64,000 bases of DNA, from assembly GCF_029760895.1 (NCBI RefSeq), contig NZ_CP121679.1:4074001-4138000 (forward strand). The letters run 5' to 3'. A program made the position numbers and the translations under genes. Source of the DNA: Ancylobacter sp. WKF20. GTDB taxonomy: Bacteria; Pseudomonadota; Alphaproteobacteria; Rhizobiales; Xanthobacteraceae. The notes below the pieces were generated by a model, which did not search any database, had not been told where the DNA came from, and worked only from the letters and a program-made list of their open reading frames with translations. Shown here in pieces: positions 17,686 through 26,483 of this stretch (position 1 is its first letter; each line of letters starts with the position of its first letter).

Positions 17686-18501
17686 ATGGCCAAGGCATTC
17701 GGCGCACTCGCCGCCGCGGTACTCACGCTCGCTTGCGCGCTCCCCGCGCAGGCCGACAAGCTCGACGACATCATCGCTTCCGGCACGCTGCGCTGCGCGG
17801 TGGTGCTCGACTTCCCGCCCATGGGCTCGCGCGACGCCAGCAACAACCCGATCGGCTTCGACGTCGATTACTGCAACGACCTCGCCAAGGCGCTGGGCGT
17901 GAAGGCCGAGGTCGTCGAGACCCCGTTCCCCGACCGCATTCCCGCGCTGGTCTCCGGCCGCGTCGATGTCGGCGTCGCCTCGACCTCCGACACGCTGGAG
18001 CGCGCCAAGACCGCCGGCTTCACCATTCCCTACTTCGCCTTCAAGATGGTGGTGCTGACCAAGGACGGTCTCGGCATCAAGGATTACGCCGACCTGAAGG
18101 GCAAGAAGACCGGCTCGGTCTCCGGCACCTTCGAGGCGCTGGCGCTGGAGAAAGACGTGAAGGCCTGGGGCGCCGGCACCACCTTCCGCGCCTACCAGAA
18201 CCAGGCCGACGTGTTCCTCGCGTTGGCGCAGGGCCAGATCGACGCCACGGTGGTCACCTCCACCGTCGCCGCCGCCACCGTGAAGGACGGCAAGTTCAAG
18301 GGCCTGATGATGGGCGGCGATGCGCCCTATGACATCGACTATGTCGCGCTGATCGCCCTGCGCAACGAGCAGGGCCTCATCAACTACCTGAACCTGTTCA
18401 TCAACCAGCAGGTCCGCACCGGCCGCTACAAGGCGCTCTACGACAAGTGGATCGGCCTCGGCACCGCACCCGACCTGACCGTGCCCGGCGTCTATCGCTG
18501 A
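17686..18501 (+). CDS. ABC transporter substrate-binding protein (polar amino acid type, hydroxyproline locus)
   Basis: A 271-residue periplasmic binding protein of the family 3 (PAAT) solute-binding group. The signal peptide is MAKAFGALAAAVLTLACALPAQA, with cleavage after residue 23. The mature protein opens DKLDDIIASGTLRCAVVLDF, followed by FDVDYCNDLAKALG and the Arg/Asp-type ligand motif VGVASTSDTLERAKT. AAAAGGAGAG stands before the ATG. Two permeases and an ATPase follow, so this is a complete importer. The catabolic genes downstream imply that free hydroxyproline isomers (or related imino acids) are the cargo; this is inferred from context, not from the pocket. Confidence 0.9.
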   Translation: MAKAFGALAAAVLTLACALPAQADKLDDIIASGTLRCAVVLDFPPMGSRDASNNPIGFDVDYCNDLAKALGVKAEVVETPFPDRIPALVSGRVDVGVASTSDTLERAKTAGFTIPYFAFKMVVLTKDGLGIKDYADLKGKKTGSVSGTFEALALEKDVKAWGAGTTFRAYQNQADVFLALAQGQIDATVVTSTVAAATVKDGKFKGLMMGGDAPYDIDYVALIALRNEQGLINYLNLFINQQVRTGRYKALYDKWIGLGTAPDLTVPGVYR

Positions 18502-18512
18502 GCGCCGCCTAA

Positions 18513-18640
18513 CGTCATCCCGGACGGCCGGCAGGCCGATCCGGGATCGTCCGCAGGATTTGCGAGCGATCCCGGCTCTCCGCTTCGCGGAGCTTGCCCT
18601 TGGGCTTGCCAAAGGCAAGACCCGAGGGGCCAGGATGACG
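18513..18640. repeat. Intergenic palindromic repeat, CGTCATCCCGG family
   Basis: A block starting CGTCATCCCGGACGG and ending CCAGGATGACG, so the outer ends are inverted to each other, with inner stems such as CTCCGCTTCGCGGAG. It fills the gap between the binding-protein gene and the first permease gene. A second copy of the same type lies at 21750-21843. Such elements are common between alphaproteobacterial genes; inside an operon they can raise the level of the upstream message. Confidence 0.75.
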
Positions 18641-18689
18641 AACTGAGATCCTCCTTGCAGATCCCGATCGAGCCGGACTGACAAGAACC

Positions 18690-19352
18690 ATGAACTACAC
18701 CTTTCACTGGCTGCCGGCGTTCCGTGCGCTGCCCGACATGCTGTGGGGCGCGCTGGTGACGCTTGAGGTCGCCGTGCTCTCCATGCTGCTCGGCGTGTTC
18801 TTCGCCGTGCTGCTGGCGCTGGGCTCGGGCTCGAAGTACCGCGTGCTGCGGGGCCTCGCCACGAGCTGGATCGAGCTGGCCCGCAACACGCCGGCGCTGT
18901 TCCAGATCTACATGGCCTATTTCGGCCTCGGCTCGCTCGGCATCCATCTCGACAGCTTCCCGGCGCTGCTCGCCGGCATCACCTTCAACAATGCCGGCTA
19001 TCTCGCCGAGACCTTCCGCGGCGGCCTGCGCGCCGTGCCGCCGACGCAAGTGCGCGCCGCCCGCTCGCTCGGCATGGGGCAGATCCAGGCCTTCCGGCTG
19101 ATCGTGCTGCCGCAGATGTTCCGCGTGGTGTTCTACCCGCTGACCAACCAGATGGTGTGGGCGATCCTGATGACCTCGCTCGGCGTCATCGTCGGGCTGA
19201 ACAACGACCTCACCGGCGTGACGCAGGAGCTGAATGTCCGCTCCTTCCGTACCTTCGAATATTTCGCGCTGGCGGCGGTGATTTATTACCTGCTCGCCAA
19301 GCTCGTCACCCTCTCCGCCCGCCTTCTGGCGTGGCGCCTGTTCCGCTACTGA
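18690..19352 (+). CDS. ABC transporter permease, polar amino acid (HisM/GlnP) type, first
   Basis: A 220-residue inner-membrane permease with about five transmembrane helices. The EAA loop that docks on the ATPase reads ETFRGGLRAVPPTQVRAARSLGMG, as positions 114-137 of the protein, with the conserved Gly and the LPQ that follows. It is separated from the binding-protein gene by a palindromic repeat and lies 12 bases before the second permease. The two permeases should form a heterodimer in the importer. Confidence 0.92.
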   Translation: MNYTFHWLPAFRALPDMLWGALVTLEVAVLSMLLGVFFAVLLALGSGSKYRVLRGLATSWIELARNTPALFQIYMAYFGLGSLGIHLDSFPALLAGITFNNAGYLAETFRGGLRAVPPTQVRAARSLGMGQIQAFRLIVLPQMFRVVFYPLTNQMVWAILMTSLGVIVGLNNDLTGVTQELNVRSFRTFEYFALAAVIYYLLAKLVTLSARLLAWRLFRY

Positions 19353-19364
19353 GGAGATCCGCCG

Positions 19365-20051
19365 ATGTTCTCCTCCATCTCCACGTTCGTCGCCTCGCTG
19401 TTCGACACCTCCTTCTCGCTGAACGACCTGATGTTCATGCTGAAGGGCGCCGGGGTGACGCTGGCGCTCACCTTCTGGGCGGTGCTGGGCGGCACGCTGC
19501 TCGGCATCGTGTTCGGCGTCATCCGCGCCATCGCGCCCTGGTGGGTAAACCTGCCCATCGGCATCGTGCTCGACGTGTTCCGCTCCATCCCGCTGCTGAT
19601 CCAGCTGGTGCTGGCCAACTCGTTCAAGACCATCATCGGCATTCGCTGGGATTCCTTCACCGTCGGCTGCGTGGTACTGGCGCTCTACACCTGCGCCTAC
19701 TGCACGGAGATCGTGCGCTCGGGCTTCCTCGCCGTGCCGCCGACCACCCGGCGCGCCGCCCGCTCGCTCGGCCTGAGCTGGACGCAGGATCTCACCGCCA
19801 TCGTCTTCCCGATCGCGCTGCGCGTCGCCCTGCCGAGCTGGATCGGCCTGACGCTCGGCGTGATGAAGGACACCGCCATGGTGTGGTGGATCGGCGTGGT
19901 CGAGCTCCTGCGCTCCTCGCAGGTCATCGTCACCCGCATCCAGGAGCCGCTCTTCGTGCTCTCCATCGCCGGGCTGATCTATTTCCTGATGAGCTTCCCC
20001 ATCGCCCGCCTCGGGGCGCGGCTGGAGAAGCGCTGGCGCGAAAACGACTGA
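19365..20051 (+). CDS. ABC transporter permease, polar amino acid type, second
   Basis: A 228-residue permease partner. The N-terminus has a short amphipathic lead (SISTFVASLFDTSFSLNDLM) before the first membrane helix. The EAA loop is present in EIVRSGFLAVPPTTRRAARS. GAGGAGATCCGCCG in front of the ATG is its ribosome site. It is eight bases from the ATPase gene, confirming a single operon. Confidence 0.92.
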   Translation: MFSSISTFVASLFDTSFSLNDLMFMLKGAGVTLALTFWAVLGGTLLGIVFGVIRAIAPWWVNLPIGIVLDVFRSIPLLIQLVLANSFKTIIGIRWDSFTVGCVVLALYTCAYCTEIVRSGFLAVPPTTRRAARSLGLSWTQDLTAIVFPIALRVALPSWIGLTLGVMKDTAMVWWIGVVELLRSSQVIVTRIQEPLFVLSIAGLIYFLMSFPIARLGARLEKRWREND

Positions 20052-20059
20052 GAAAACCC

Positions 20060-20785
20060 ATGTCGATCGAGATCAAGGACGTTCACAAATCCTTCGGCGC
20101 GCTGGACGTGGTCAAGGGCGTCACCATGACCGTCGAGAAGGGCGAGGTCGTCTCCGTCATCGGCGGGTCGGGCTCGGGCAAGTCGACCCTGCTCATGTGC
20201 ATCAACGGGCTGGAGCCGATCAATGCGGGTCACATCCTCGTCGACGGCACCGATGTCCATGCCCGCGGCACCGACCTCAACAAGCTGCGCCGCAAGATCG
20301 GCATCGTCTTCCAGCAGTGGAACGCGTTCCCTCATCTGACCGTGCTGGAAAACGTGATGCTGGCCCCGCGAAAAGTGCTCGGCAAGTCACGCGCCGAGGC
20401 CGAGGCCATCGCGGTGGAAAAGCTCTCCCATGTCGGCCTGGCCGAGAAGCTGAAGGTCTATCCCTCCCGGCTTTCCGGCGGCCAGCAGCAGCGCATGGCG
20501 ATTGCCCGCGCGCTCGCCATGTCGCCCGACTACATGCTGTTCGACGAGGTGACCTCGGCTCTCGACCCGCAGCTGGTCGGCGAGGTATTGGACACGATGA
20601 GGCTCCTGTCTTCCGAGGGCATGACGATGATCGTGGTGACCCATGAGATCGCCTTTGCCCGCGAGGTCTCGAACCGCGTGGCCTTCTTCCACAAGGGCCG
20701 GATCCACGAGATCGGCCCGCCGGCGCAGGTGATCGGCGCTCCCCGCGAGCCCGAGACCGTCGCCTTCCTCAAATCCGTCCTCTGA
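20060..20785 (+). CDS. ABC transporter ATP-binding protein, polar amino acid type
   Basis: A 241-residue ATPase. Walker A is GGSGSGKST, the Q-loop lies in IVFQQWNAFPHLTVLENV, the signature is [17 protein letters not shown], and Walker B is [14 protein letters not shown], with the switch His in VVTHEIAFAREV. The spacing and sequence are those of GlnQ/HisP-like ATPases. The ATG comes eight bases after the second permease stop; a much longer overlapping frame upstream is only the shadow of the permease genes. It completes the importer that starts at 17686. Confidence 0.94.
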   Translation: MSIEIKDVHKSFGALDVVKGVTMTVEKGEVVSVIGGSGSGKSTLLMCINGLEPINAGHILVDGTDVHARGTDLNKLRRKIGIVFQQWNAFPHLTVLENVMLAPRKVLGKSRAEAEAIAVEKLSHVGLAEKLKVYPSRLSGGQQQRMAIARALAMSPDYMLFDEVTSALDPQLVGEVLDTMRLLSSEGMTMIVVTHEIAFAREVSNRVAFFHKGRIHEIGPPAQVIGAPREPETVAFLKSVL

Positions 20786-20826
20786 GAACCCGGACGATCC
20801 CTTTCAACGATTCAGGAGTGCTTCCC

Positions 20827-21723
20827 ATGTGGCAGGGCGTCTTTCCCGCCGTAACCGCCAAGTTCAACGCCGACGACACGCTCGACCATGCCGAGATGGA
20901 GCGCTGCTTCGCGTTCCAGATCGCCTCCGGCGTTGACGGCATCATCGTCAATGGCTCGCTCGGCGAAGGCCCGATGCTCTCCCATGACGAGCGCCTGGCC
21001 GTGCTGAAGACCGCCAAGTCCGTGGCGGGCGGCAAGCCGGTGCTGATGACCATTGCGGATGCCGCGACGCGCGACTGCGCGAGCCTTGCCAAGCGCGCCG
21101 CCAGCGCCGGGGCGGACGGGCTGATGATCGTGCCGAGCCTCGTCTACCACACCAACCCGAAGGAGACGGTGGGCACGCTCTCGGCGATCGCTCAGGCCGC
21201 CGACCTGCCGGTGATGATCTATTCCAACCGCGTCGCCTATCGGGTGGATGTCACGGTCGAGATCATGGCTGAGCTCGCCAAGGACAAGCGCTTCGTCGCG
21301 GTGAAGGAATCCTCCGACGACATCCGCCGCACCATCGACCTGCAGAACGCCTTTGGCGACCGCTTCGACATCTTCACCGGCGTCGACAACCTCGCTTATG
21401 AGGCGCTAGCCGTCGGCGCGGTCGGCTGGGTCGCCGGCCTCGTGGTGGCCTTCCCGGAAGAGACCGTCGCGCTCTACCGGCTGATGAAGCAGAAGCGCTA
21501 TGACGAGGCGCTGGTGCTTTATCGCTGGTTCCGCCCGCTGCTCGACCTCGATGTGTCCAGCTACCTCGTGCAGAACCTGAAGCTCGTCGAGGCGATCGTG
21601 ACCGGCACGACTGAGCGCGTGCGCGCCCCGCGCCTGCCGCTCGAAGGCGCCCAGCGTGCGCTCGTCGAGAAGATCGTCGCGGACGCGCTGGCGAACCGCC
21701 CGGCGCTCGCCAAGGCGGCGTGA
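20827..21723 (+). CDS. DapA-family enzyme, probable 1-pyrroline-4-hydroxy-2-carboxylate deaminase
   Basis: A 298-residue TIM-barrel enzyme of the dihydrodipicolinate synthase superfamily. The Schiff-base Lys lies in VAVKESSDD, the catalytic Tyr in PVMIYSNRV, and the substrate carboxylate site in NGSLGEGPML. In the trans-4-hydroxyproline pathway a DapA homologue dehydrates and deaminates pyrroline-4-hydroxy-2-carboxylate to alpha-ketoglutarate semialdehyde. That role fits here because an FAD dehydrogenase and a 4-hydroxyproline epimerase follow directly. AGGAG stands eight bases before the chosen ATG; a GTG nine bases upstream overlaps that site and is less likely. Other DapA-family activities cannot be excluded from sequence alone. 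Confidence 0.82.
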   Translation: MWQGVFPAVTAKFNADDTLDHAEMERCFAFQIASGVDGIIVNGSLGEGPMLSHDERLAVLKTAKSVAGGKPVLMTIADAATRDCASLAKRAASAGADGLMIVPSLVYHTNPKETVGTLSAIAQAADLPVMIYSNRVAYRVDVTVEIMAELAKDKRFVAVKESSDDIRRTIDLQNAFGDRFDIFTGVDNLAYEALAVGAVGWVAGLVVAFPEETVALYRLMKQKRYDEALVLYRWFRPLLDLDVSSYLVQNLKLVEAIVTGTTERVRAPRLPLEGAQRALVEKIVADALANRPALAKAA

Positions 21724-21749
21724 GGGAGCGTCGCCTCCGGCCGGGATCA

Positions 21750-21843
21750 CGTCATCCCGGCCAAGGCGAAGCCGAAGAGCCGGGATCGCCACCCGGATTA
21801 TGACGCGATCCCGGATACGGCCTGTGGCCGTTCCGGGATGACG
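21750..21843. repeat. Intergenic palindromic repeat, CGTCATCCCGG family, second copy
   Basis: Starts CGTCATCCCGGCC and ends CCGGGATGACG, an inverted pair of outer arms, with an internal CCGGGATCG / CGATCCCGG pair. The right arm contains the ATG at 21838 that is the first possible start of the FAD dehydrogenase gene. Confidence 0.78.
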
Positions 21844-23118
21844 ACCTCCAGCGCGGTAATGAGCGTGCCCTCATCTTCCCCTCCGAACGACATCGCCGTC
21901 ATCGGCGCCGGCATTGTCGGCCTCGCCTGCGCCTTTCATCTGCAGGCGGCCGGTTGCTCGGTCGTGCTGGTGGAACGCGGCGGCATTGCCGAGGGGGCGA
22001 GCTTCGGCAATGCCGGCGCCTTCGCCTTCACCGACATCTTGCCGCTGGCCTCGCCGGGAATTCTGCGCAAGGCACCGGGGTGGCTCATCGACCCGCTCGG
22101 GCCGCTCGCCATTCCGCCCGCCTATGCGCTGAACATCGCGCCGTGGCTGCTGCGCTTCTGGCGCGCCAGCTTGCCGGACCGTTACGCCCATTCGCTGAGC
22201 GTGCAGAGCGCGATGATGCGCCTTGCCGCCAGCGCAATGGCGGAGATGGTGGCGGGCGCCGGGCTCGCCTCGCATGTGCGCGCCGATGGCAATCTCCAGC
22301 TCTATGAGAGCGAGGCCGAGCTTGCCGCCGCGCAGCCGGGCTGGGACGCACGGGCGAAGGAGGGCATCGCCTTCGAGCATGTGCGCGGCGAACGCCTCGC
22401 GCAGCTTCAGCCGGGCCTTGCCCCGCGCTTTGTCGCCGGCACCTTCACGCCGAACTGGAAGACGGTGGCGGACCCCTATCATTTCGCCCTCGCTCTGTTC
22501 GAGCAGGTGATGGCGCGCGGCGCCCGCATCGTCAGCGGGGAGGTGGTGGCCATCGAGCCGCAGACCGCCGGCGTGAGCCTGCGCCTCACGGACGGTACGA
22601 CGATCAACGCCGCGCAGGCGGTGCTTGCCGGCGGCGCCTGGTCGCGCCCGCTCGCCGCGGCGCTGGGGGACCGCGTGCCGCTGGAGACCGAGCGCGGCTA
22701 CAACACAACCTTGCCGCCCGGTGCCTTCGATGTGCGGCGCCAGCTCACCTTTGGCGGGCACGGCTTCGTCGTCACCCCGCTCTCCACCGGCATCCGCGTC
22801 GGCGGGGCGGTGGAGCTGGGCGGGCTGAAGGCGCCGCCGAACTACAAGCGCTCGCAGGCCATGCTGACCAAGGCCGCCGCCTTCCTGCCGGGGCTGAAGA
22901 CGACGGGCGGCACGCAATGGATGGGCTTTCGCCCCTCGCTGCCGGATTCGCTCCCCGTCATCGGCCGGGCGAGCGCCGATCCGCGCATCATCCACGCCTT
23001 CGGCCATGGCCATCTCGGCCTGACCCAGAGCGCGGCGACCGGCCGGCTGGTGGCCGAGCTTGCCACCGGGCGACCGCTATCGCTTGATCTCTCCCCCTTC
23101 CGCCCGACACGCTTCTGA
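21838..23118 (+). CDS. FAD-dependent D-amino acid/D-hydroxyproline dehydrogenase (DadA/HypO-like)
   Basis: A flavoprotein of the DAO superfamily, 426 residues from this start. The FAD-binding motif is VIGAGIVGLACAFHLQAAG with the acidic end of strand two in VVLVERG, and the C-terminal FAD contact is in FGHGHLGLTQSAATGRL. In the trans-4-hydroxyproline pathway this enzyme oxidises cis-4-hydroxy-D-proline to pyrroline-4-hydroxy-2-carboxylate. It lies between the DapA-family gene and the epimerase gene, the order expected of a hydroxyproline operon. The start is uncertain: the ATG used here lies inside a palindromic repeat with no good ribosome site, and the ATG at 21859 is an equal alternative that removes seven residues. 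Confidence 0.85.
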   Translation: MTTSSAVMSVPSSSPPNDIAVIGAGIVGLACAFHLQAAGCSVVLVERGGIAEGASFGNAGAFAFTDILPLASPGILRKAPGWLIDPLGPLAIPPAYALNIAPWLLRFWRASLPDRYAHSLSVQSAMMRLAASAMAEMVAGAGLASHVRADGNLQLYESEAELAAAQPGWDARAKEGIAFEHVRGERLAQLQPGLAPRFVAGTFTPNWKTVADPYHFALALFEQVMARGARIVSGEVVAIEPQTAGVSLRLTDGTTINAAQAVLAGGAWSRPLAAALGDRVPLETERGYNTTLPPGAFDVRRQLTFGGHGFVVTPLSTGIRVGGAVELGGLKAPPNYKRSQAMLTKAAAFLPGLKTTGGTQWMGFRPSLPDSLPVIGRASADPRIIHAFGHGHLGLTQSAATGRLVAELATGRPLSLDLSPFRPTRF

Positions 23119-23128
23119 CGAGACCCAC

Positions 23129-24130
23129 ATGGCGCGACACAGCTTCTTCTGCATAGACGGCCACACCTGCGGCAATCCCGTGCGTCTGGTGGCGGGCGGC
23201 GGGCCGAACCTCACCGGTTCGACCATGATCGAGAAGCGCGCCCATTTCCTGAGGGAGTTCGACTGGATCCGCACCGGGCTGATGTTCGAGCCGCGCGGCC
23301 ACGACATGATGTCGGGCTCGATCCTCTACCCGCCGACGCGGCCCGATTGCGATGTCGCCATCCTGTTCATCGAGACCTCGGGCTGCCTGCCCATGTGCGG
23401 CCACGGCACCATCGGCACGGTGACGATGGCGATCGAGCACGGCCTCGTCACGCCGAAGACGCCGGGCGTCCTGATGCTCGACACCCCCGCCGGCGTGGTG
23501 AAGGCCGAGTACACGCAGGTCGGCCAATATGTGGAGGAGGTGCGCATCACCAATGTGCCCGGCTTCCTCTACGCGCAGGGCCTGACCGCCGAATGCCCGG
23601 AGATCGGCGAGGTGACGGTGGATGTCGCCTATGGCGGCAATTTCTACGCCATCGTCGAGCCGCAGCCCGCCTTCCGCGACATGGCCGATTTCACCGCCGG
23701 CCAGCTCGTCGGCATGAGCCCCGGCCTGCGCAAGGCGCTGAACGCGAAGTACGACTTCGTCCATCCCGAGAAGCCGGAGATCCGCGGCCTCTCGCACATC
23801 CTGTGGACCGGCGCTGCCCGCCACCCGGAAGCGCAGGCGCGCAACGCGGTGTTCTATGGCGACAAGGCGATCGACCGCTCGCCCTGCGGCACCGGCACCT
23901 CCGCGCGCATGGCGCAGCTCGCCGCCCTCGGCCAGCTCCGCGTCGGCGATGATTTCGTGCATGAGAGCATCATCGGCTCACTGTTCAAGGGCCGCGTCGA
24001 GGCTGCCGTCAAGGTGGGCGAGCGCGACGCGATCATCCCCTCCATCGGCGGCTGGGCGCGGATGACCGGCTACAACACCATCTTCATCGACGACCGCGAC
24101 CCCTTCGCCCACGGCTTCGTCGTGGTGTGA
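23129..24130 (+). CDS. 4-hydroxyproline 2-epimerase (proline racemase family, Cys/Cys)
   Basis: A 333-residue enzyme of the proline racemase family that turns trans-4-hydroxy-L-proline into cis-4-hydroxy-D-proline. The two catalytic bases are cysteines, Cys90 in PMCGHGTIG and Cys253 in [12 protein letters not shown], the combination of epimerases/racemases rather than dehydratases. The start was chosen as the ATG ten bases after the dehydrogenase stop; a longer frame runs back into that gene. Its place next to the FAD dehydrogenase and the DapA-family gene favours 4-hydroxyproline over proline as substrate. Confidence 0.9.
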   Translation: MARHSFFCIDGHTCGNPVRLVAGGGPNLTGSTMIEKRAHFLREFDWIRTGLMFEPRGHDMMSGSILYPPTRPDCDVAILFIETSGCLPMCGHGTIGTVTMAIEHGLVTPKTPGVLMLDTPAGVVKAEYTQVGQYVEEVRITNVPGFLYAQGLTAECPEIGEVTVDVAYGGNFYAIVEPQPAFRDMADFTAGQLVGMSPGLRKALNAKYDFVHPEKPEIRGLSHILWTGAARHPEAQARNAVFYGDKAIDRSPCGTGTSARMAQLAALGQLRVGDDFVHESIIGSLFKGRVEAAVKVGERDAIIPSIGGWARMTGYNTIFIDDRDPFAHGFVVV

Positions 24131-24180
24131 GGAAAGGTGCGGGCGCTCCGCGCGCGGCAACGGCAGAAACGGAAACCACC

Positions 24181-25284
24181 ATGAAGATCACCGGCATCAA
24201 GGCCTACAAGGTCGGGCTCCCGCTCCGGGAAGGCCGCTACAACTGGTCGAACGGCAATTTCATCGAGGTGTTCGATTCCACCGTCGTCGCCGTGGAGACC
24301 GATGCCGGCATCACCGGCTATGCCGAATGCTGCCCGCTCGGCTCGGCCTATCTGCCGGCCTATGCCCATGGCGTGCGCGCCGGCCTCGAGGAACTCGGCC
24401 CCAAGGTGATCGGCCTCGACCCGACCGATCTCAACGTGCTGAACCGCCACATGGACGCGGTGCTGCGCGGCCACCCCTATGTGAAGGCGCCGATCGACAT
24501 CGCCTGCTGGGACATTCTCGGCAAGGCGACCGGGCTGCCGGTCTACAAGCTGCTGGGCGGCGCGGCGCAGGAAAAGATCGCCCTCTACCGCGCCATCTCG
24601 CAGGAGGCGCCGGAGGTGATGGCGAAGAAGATCGCCGGCTACAAGGCCGAGGGCTACACCAAGTTCCAGCTGAAAGTGGGCGGCGATGCCGATCAGGACA
24701 TCGACCGCATCCGCGCCACCCGCGAAATCCTGGACCCCACCGACATTCTGGTCGCCGATGCCAATACCGGCTGGACGCGGGCGGAAGCCGCGCGCATCTG
24801 CGCCGAGGTGGCGGACCTCGATGTCTATATCGAGCAGCCCTGCCCGACCTATGAGGAGTGCCTGTCGGTGCGCGCCCGCACCGCGCGGCCCTTCGTACTC
24901 GACGAGGTGATCGACGGCGTCGGTACGCTGATGAAGGCGCTGGCGGACGACGCCATGGACATCATCAATCTGAAGATCTCCAAGGTCGGCGGCCTCACCA
25001 AGGCGCGGCTGATGCGCGACATCTGCGTCGCCTCGGGCACGCCGATGACCATCGAGGACACCTGGGGCGGCGACATCGTCACCGCCACCATCGCCCATCT
25101 CGCCCGCTCGACGCCGGAGGAGTTCTGCTTCTCGGCGACCGATTTCAACAGCTACGGCACGGTCGACATCGCCCAAGGCGCGCCCAAGCGCGACCACGGC
25201 TTCATGACCGCATCCGACGCGCCGGGCCTCGGCATCGAGCCCATCTTCGCCGCGCTCGGCGAGCCGGTGGTGGTGATCGGCTGA
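24181..25284 (+). CDS. Enolase-superfamily (mandelate racemase/MLE) enzyme, candidate cis-3-hydroxy-L-proline dehydratase
   Basis: A 367-residue enzyme of the muconate-lactonising subgroup. The acid/base pair is Lys165 in KFQLKVGG and Lys265 in NLKISKVGG. Metal ligands are Asp193 (VADANTGW), Glu218 (YIEQP) and Asp241 (LDEV). The first Lys of the usual KxK motif is Gln163 here. Two characterised functions of close families use this Lys pair on proline-like substrates: 4-hydroxyproline-betaine 2-epimerase and cis-3-hydroxy-L-proline dehydratase. No betaine demethylase genes are near, while a trans-3-hydroxyproline dehydratase and a pyrroline-2-carboxylate reductase follow, so the dehydratase is favoured. 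This choice is an inference. Confidence 0.72.
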   Translation: MKITGIKAYKVGLPLREGRYNWSNGNFIEVFDSTVVAVETDAGITGYAECCPLGSAYLPAYAHGVRAGLEELGPKVIGLDPTDLNVLNRHMDAVLRGHPYVKAPIDIACWDILGKATGLPVYKLLGGAAQEKIALYRAISQEAPEVMAKKIAGYKAEGYTKFQLKVGGDADQDIDRIRATREILDPTDILVADANTGWTRAEAARICAEVADLDVYIEQPCPTYEECLSVRARTARPFVLDEVIDGVGTLMKALADDAMDIINLKISKVGGLTKARLMRDICVASGTPMTIEDTWGGDIVTATIAHLARSTPEEFCFSATDFNSYGTVDIAQGAPKRDHGFMTASDAPGLGIEPIFAALGEPVVVIG

Positions 25285-25293
25285 AAACTTTCG

Positions 25294-25405
25294 CTCCCTC
25301 TCCCCGACGGGGAGAGGGTCGGGGTGAGGGGTCTTCGACGCTCCGCAATCGTGGCGCCCCTCACCGACCCGCTTCGCGGGCCACCTCTCCCCGACGTGGA
25401 GAGGG
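25294..25405. repeat. Intergenic palindromic repeat, CTCTCCCCGACGGGGAGAG type
   Basis: Two perfect or near-perfect stems (CCTCTCCCCGACGGGGAGAG at the left; CCTCTCCCCGACGTGGAGAG at the right) flank an inner inverted pair GGGGTGAGGGG / CCCCTCACC. It fills most of the gap between the enolase-superfamily gene and the 3-hydroxyproline dehydratase gene. It differs in sequence from the CGTCATCCCGG elements in the same operon, so two repeat families have entered the locus. Confidence 0.72.
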
Positions 25406-25441
25406 TTAAGTTGTCGCTCCCGCCCACCCACGAGGCCCGCC

Positions 25442-26479
25442 ATGCGCTCATCCAAGGTCATCCATGTCGTCGGCTGTCATGCGGAAGGCGAGGTGGGCGA
25501 TGTCATTGTCGGCGGTGTCGCGCCGCCGCCGGGCGATACCGTGTGGGCGCAGTCGCGTTTTATCGCCAGCGACAACACGCTGCGCAATTTCGTGCTGCAG
25601 GAACCGCGCGGCGGGGTGTTCCGCCATGTGAACCTCTTGGTGCCGCCGAAGAACCCGCAGGCGGTGGCGGCCTTCATCATCATGGAGCCGGAAGACACCC
25701 CGCCCATGTCCGGCTCGAACTCGATCTGCGTCGCCACCGTGCTGCTCGACACCGGCATCGTGCCGATGGTCGAGCCGGAAACCCATATGGTGCTGGAGGC
25801 GCCGGGCGGGCTGATCGAGGCGACCGCCTATTGCCGGGACGGCAAGGCCGAGCGGATCAAGGTGACCAACCATCCCTCCTTCGCCGACAAGCTCGACGCG
25901 CAGCTGGAGGTGGAGGGGCTCGGCACGCTCACCGTCGACACCGCCTATGGCGGCGACAGCTTCGTCATCGTCGACGCTCATGCGCTCGGCTTCTCCATCC
26001 GGCCCGACGAGGCGAAGGATCTCGCCGAGACCGGCATGAAGATCGTCAAGGCCGCGAACCGCCAGCTGGGGTTCAGGCACCCGGAGAATGCCGACTGGAA
26101 CCACATCTCGTTCTGCAAGTTCGCCGCGCCGGTCGAGGTGGTCGACGGGGTGAAGCAGGGGGCGAACGCGGTGGCGATCCGGCCCGGCAAGATCGACCGC
26201 TCGCCCACCGGCACCGGCTGCTCGGCCCGCATGGCGGTGCTGCACGCCAAGGGGCAGCTCGGCGTCGGAGAGACCTTCATCGGCCGCTCGATCATCGATT
26301 CCCGCTTCGATTGCCGGATCGAGGCCACGACCACGCTGGGCGGGCGCCCGGCGATCATCCCCTCCATCATGGGGCGGGCCTTCGTCACGCACCTGTCGCA
26401 GCTCATGCTCGATCCTGCCGACCCCTGGCCGACCGGCTATCGCCTCGCCGATACCTGGCCGGTCTGGACGCAGGATTGA
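25442..26479 (+). CDS. trans-3-hydroxy-L-proline dehydratase (proline racemase family, Ser/Thr)
   Basis: A 345-residue paralogue of the epimerase. The two base positions are Ser90 ([11 protein letters not shown]) and Thr256 ([12 protein letters not shown]) instead of two cysteines. Loss of the second Cys to Thr marks the dehydratases of this family, which remove water from trans-3-hydroxy-L-proline to give pyrroline-2-carboxylate. The next gene, four bases away, encodes the reductase expected to turn that product into L-proline, which strongly supports the call. The genuine start follows the repeat with GAGGCCCGCC ahead of the ATG. Confidence 0.85.
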   Translation: MRSSKVIHVVGCHAEGEVGDVIVGGVAPPPGDTVWAQSRFIASDNTLRNFVLQEPRGGVFRHVNLLVPPKNPQAVAAFIIMEPEDTPPMSGSNSICVATVLLDTGIVPMVEPETHMVLEAPGGLIEATAYCRDGKAERIKVTNHPSFADKLDAQLEVEGLGTLTVDTAYGGDSFVIVDAHALGFSIRPDEAKDLAETGMKIVKAANRQLGFRHPENADWNHISFCKFAAPVEVVDGVKQGANAVAIRPGKIDRSPTGTGCSARMAVLHAKGQLGVGETFIGRSIIDSRFDCRIEATTTLGGRPAIIPSIMGRAFVTHLSQLMLDPADPWPTGYRLADTWPVWTQD

Positions 26480-26483
26480 ACGC

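Noticed and set aside
25442..26479. Ser90/Thr256 pair considered as a novel racemase variant
   Set aside because: Loss of the second Cys to Thr is the known mark of 3-hydroxyproline dehydratases, and the reductase next door agrees.
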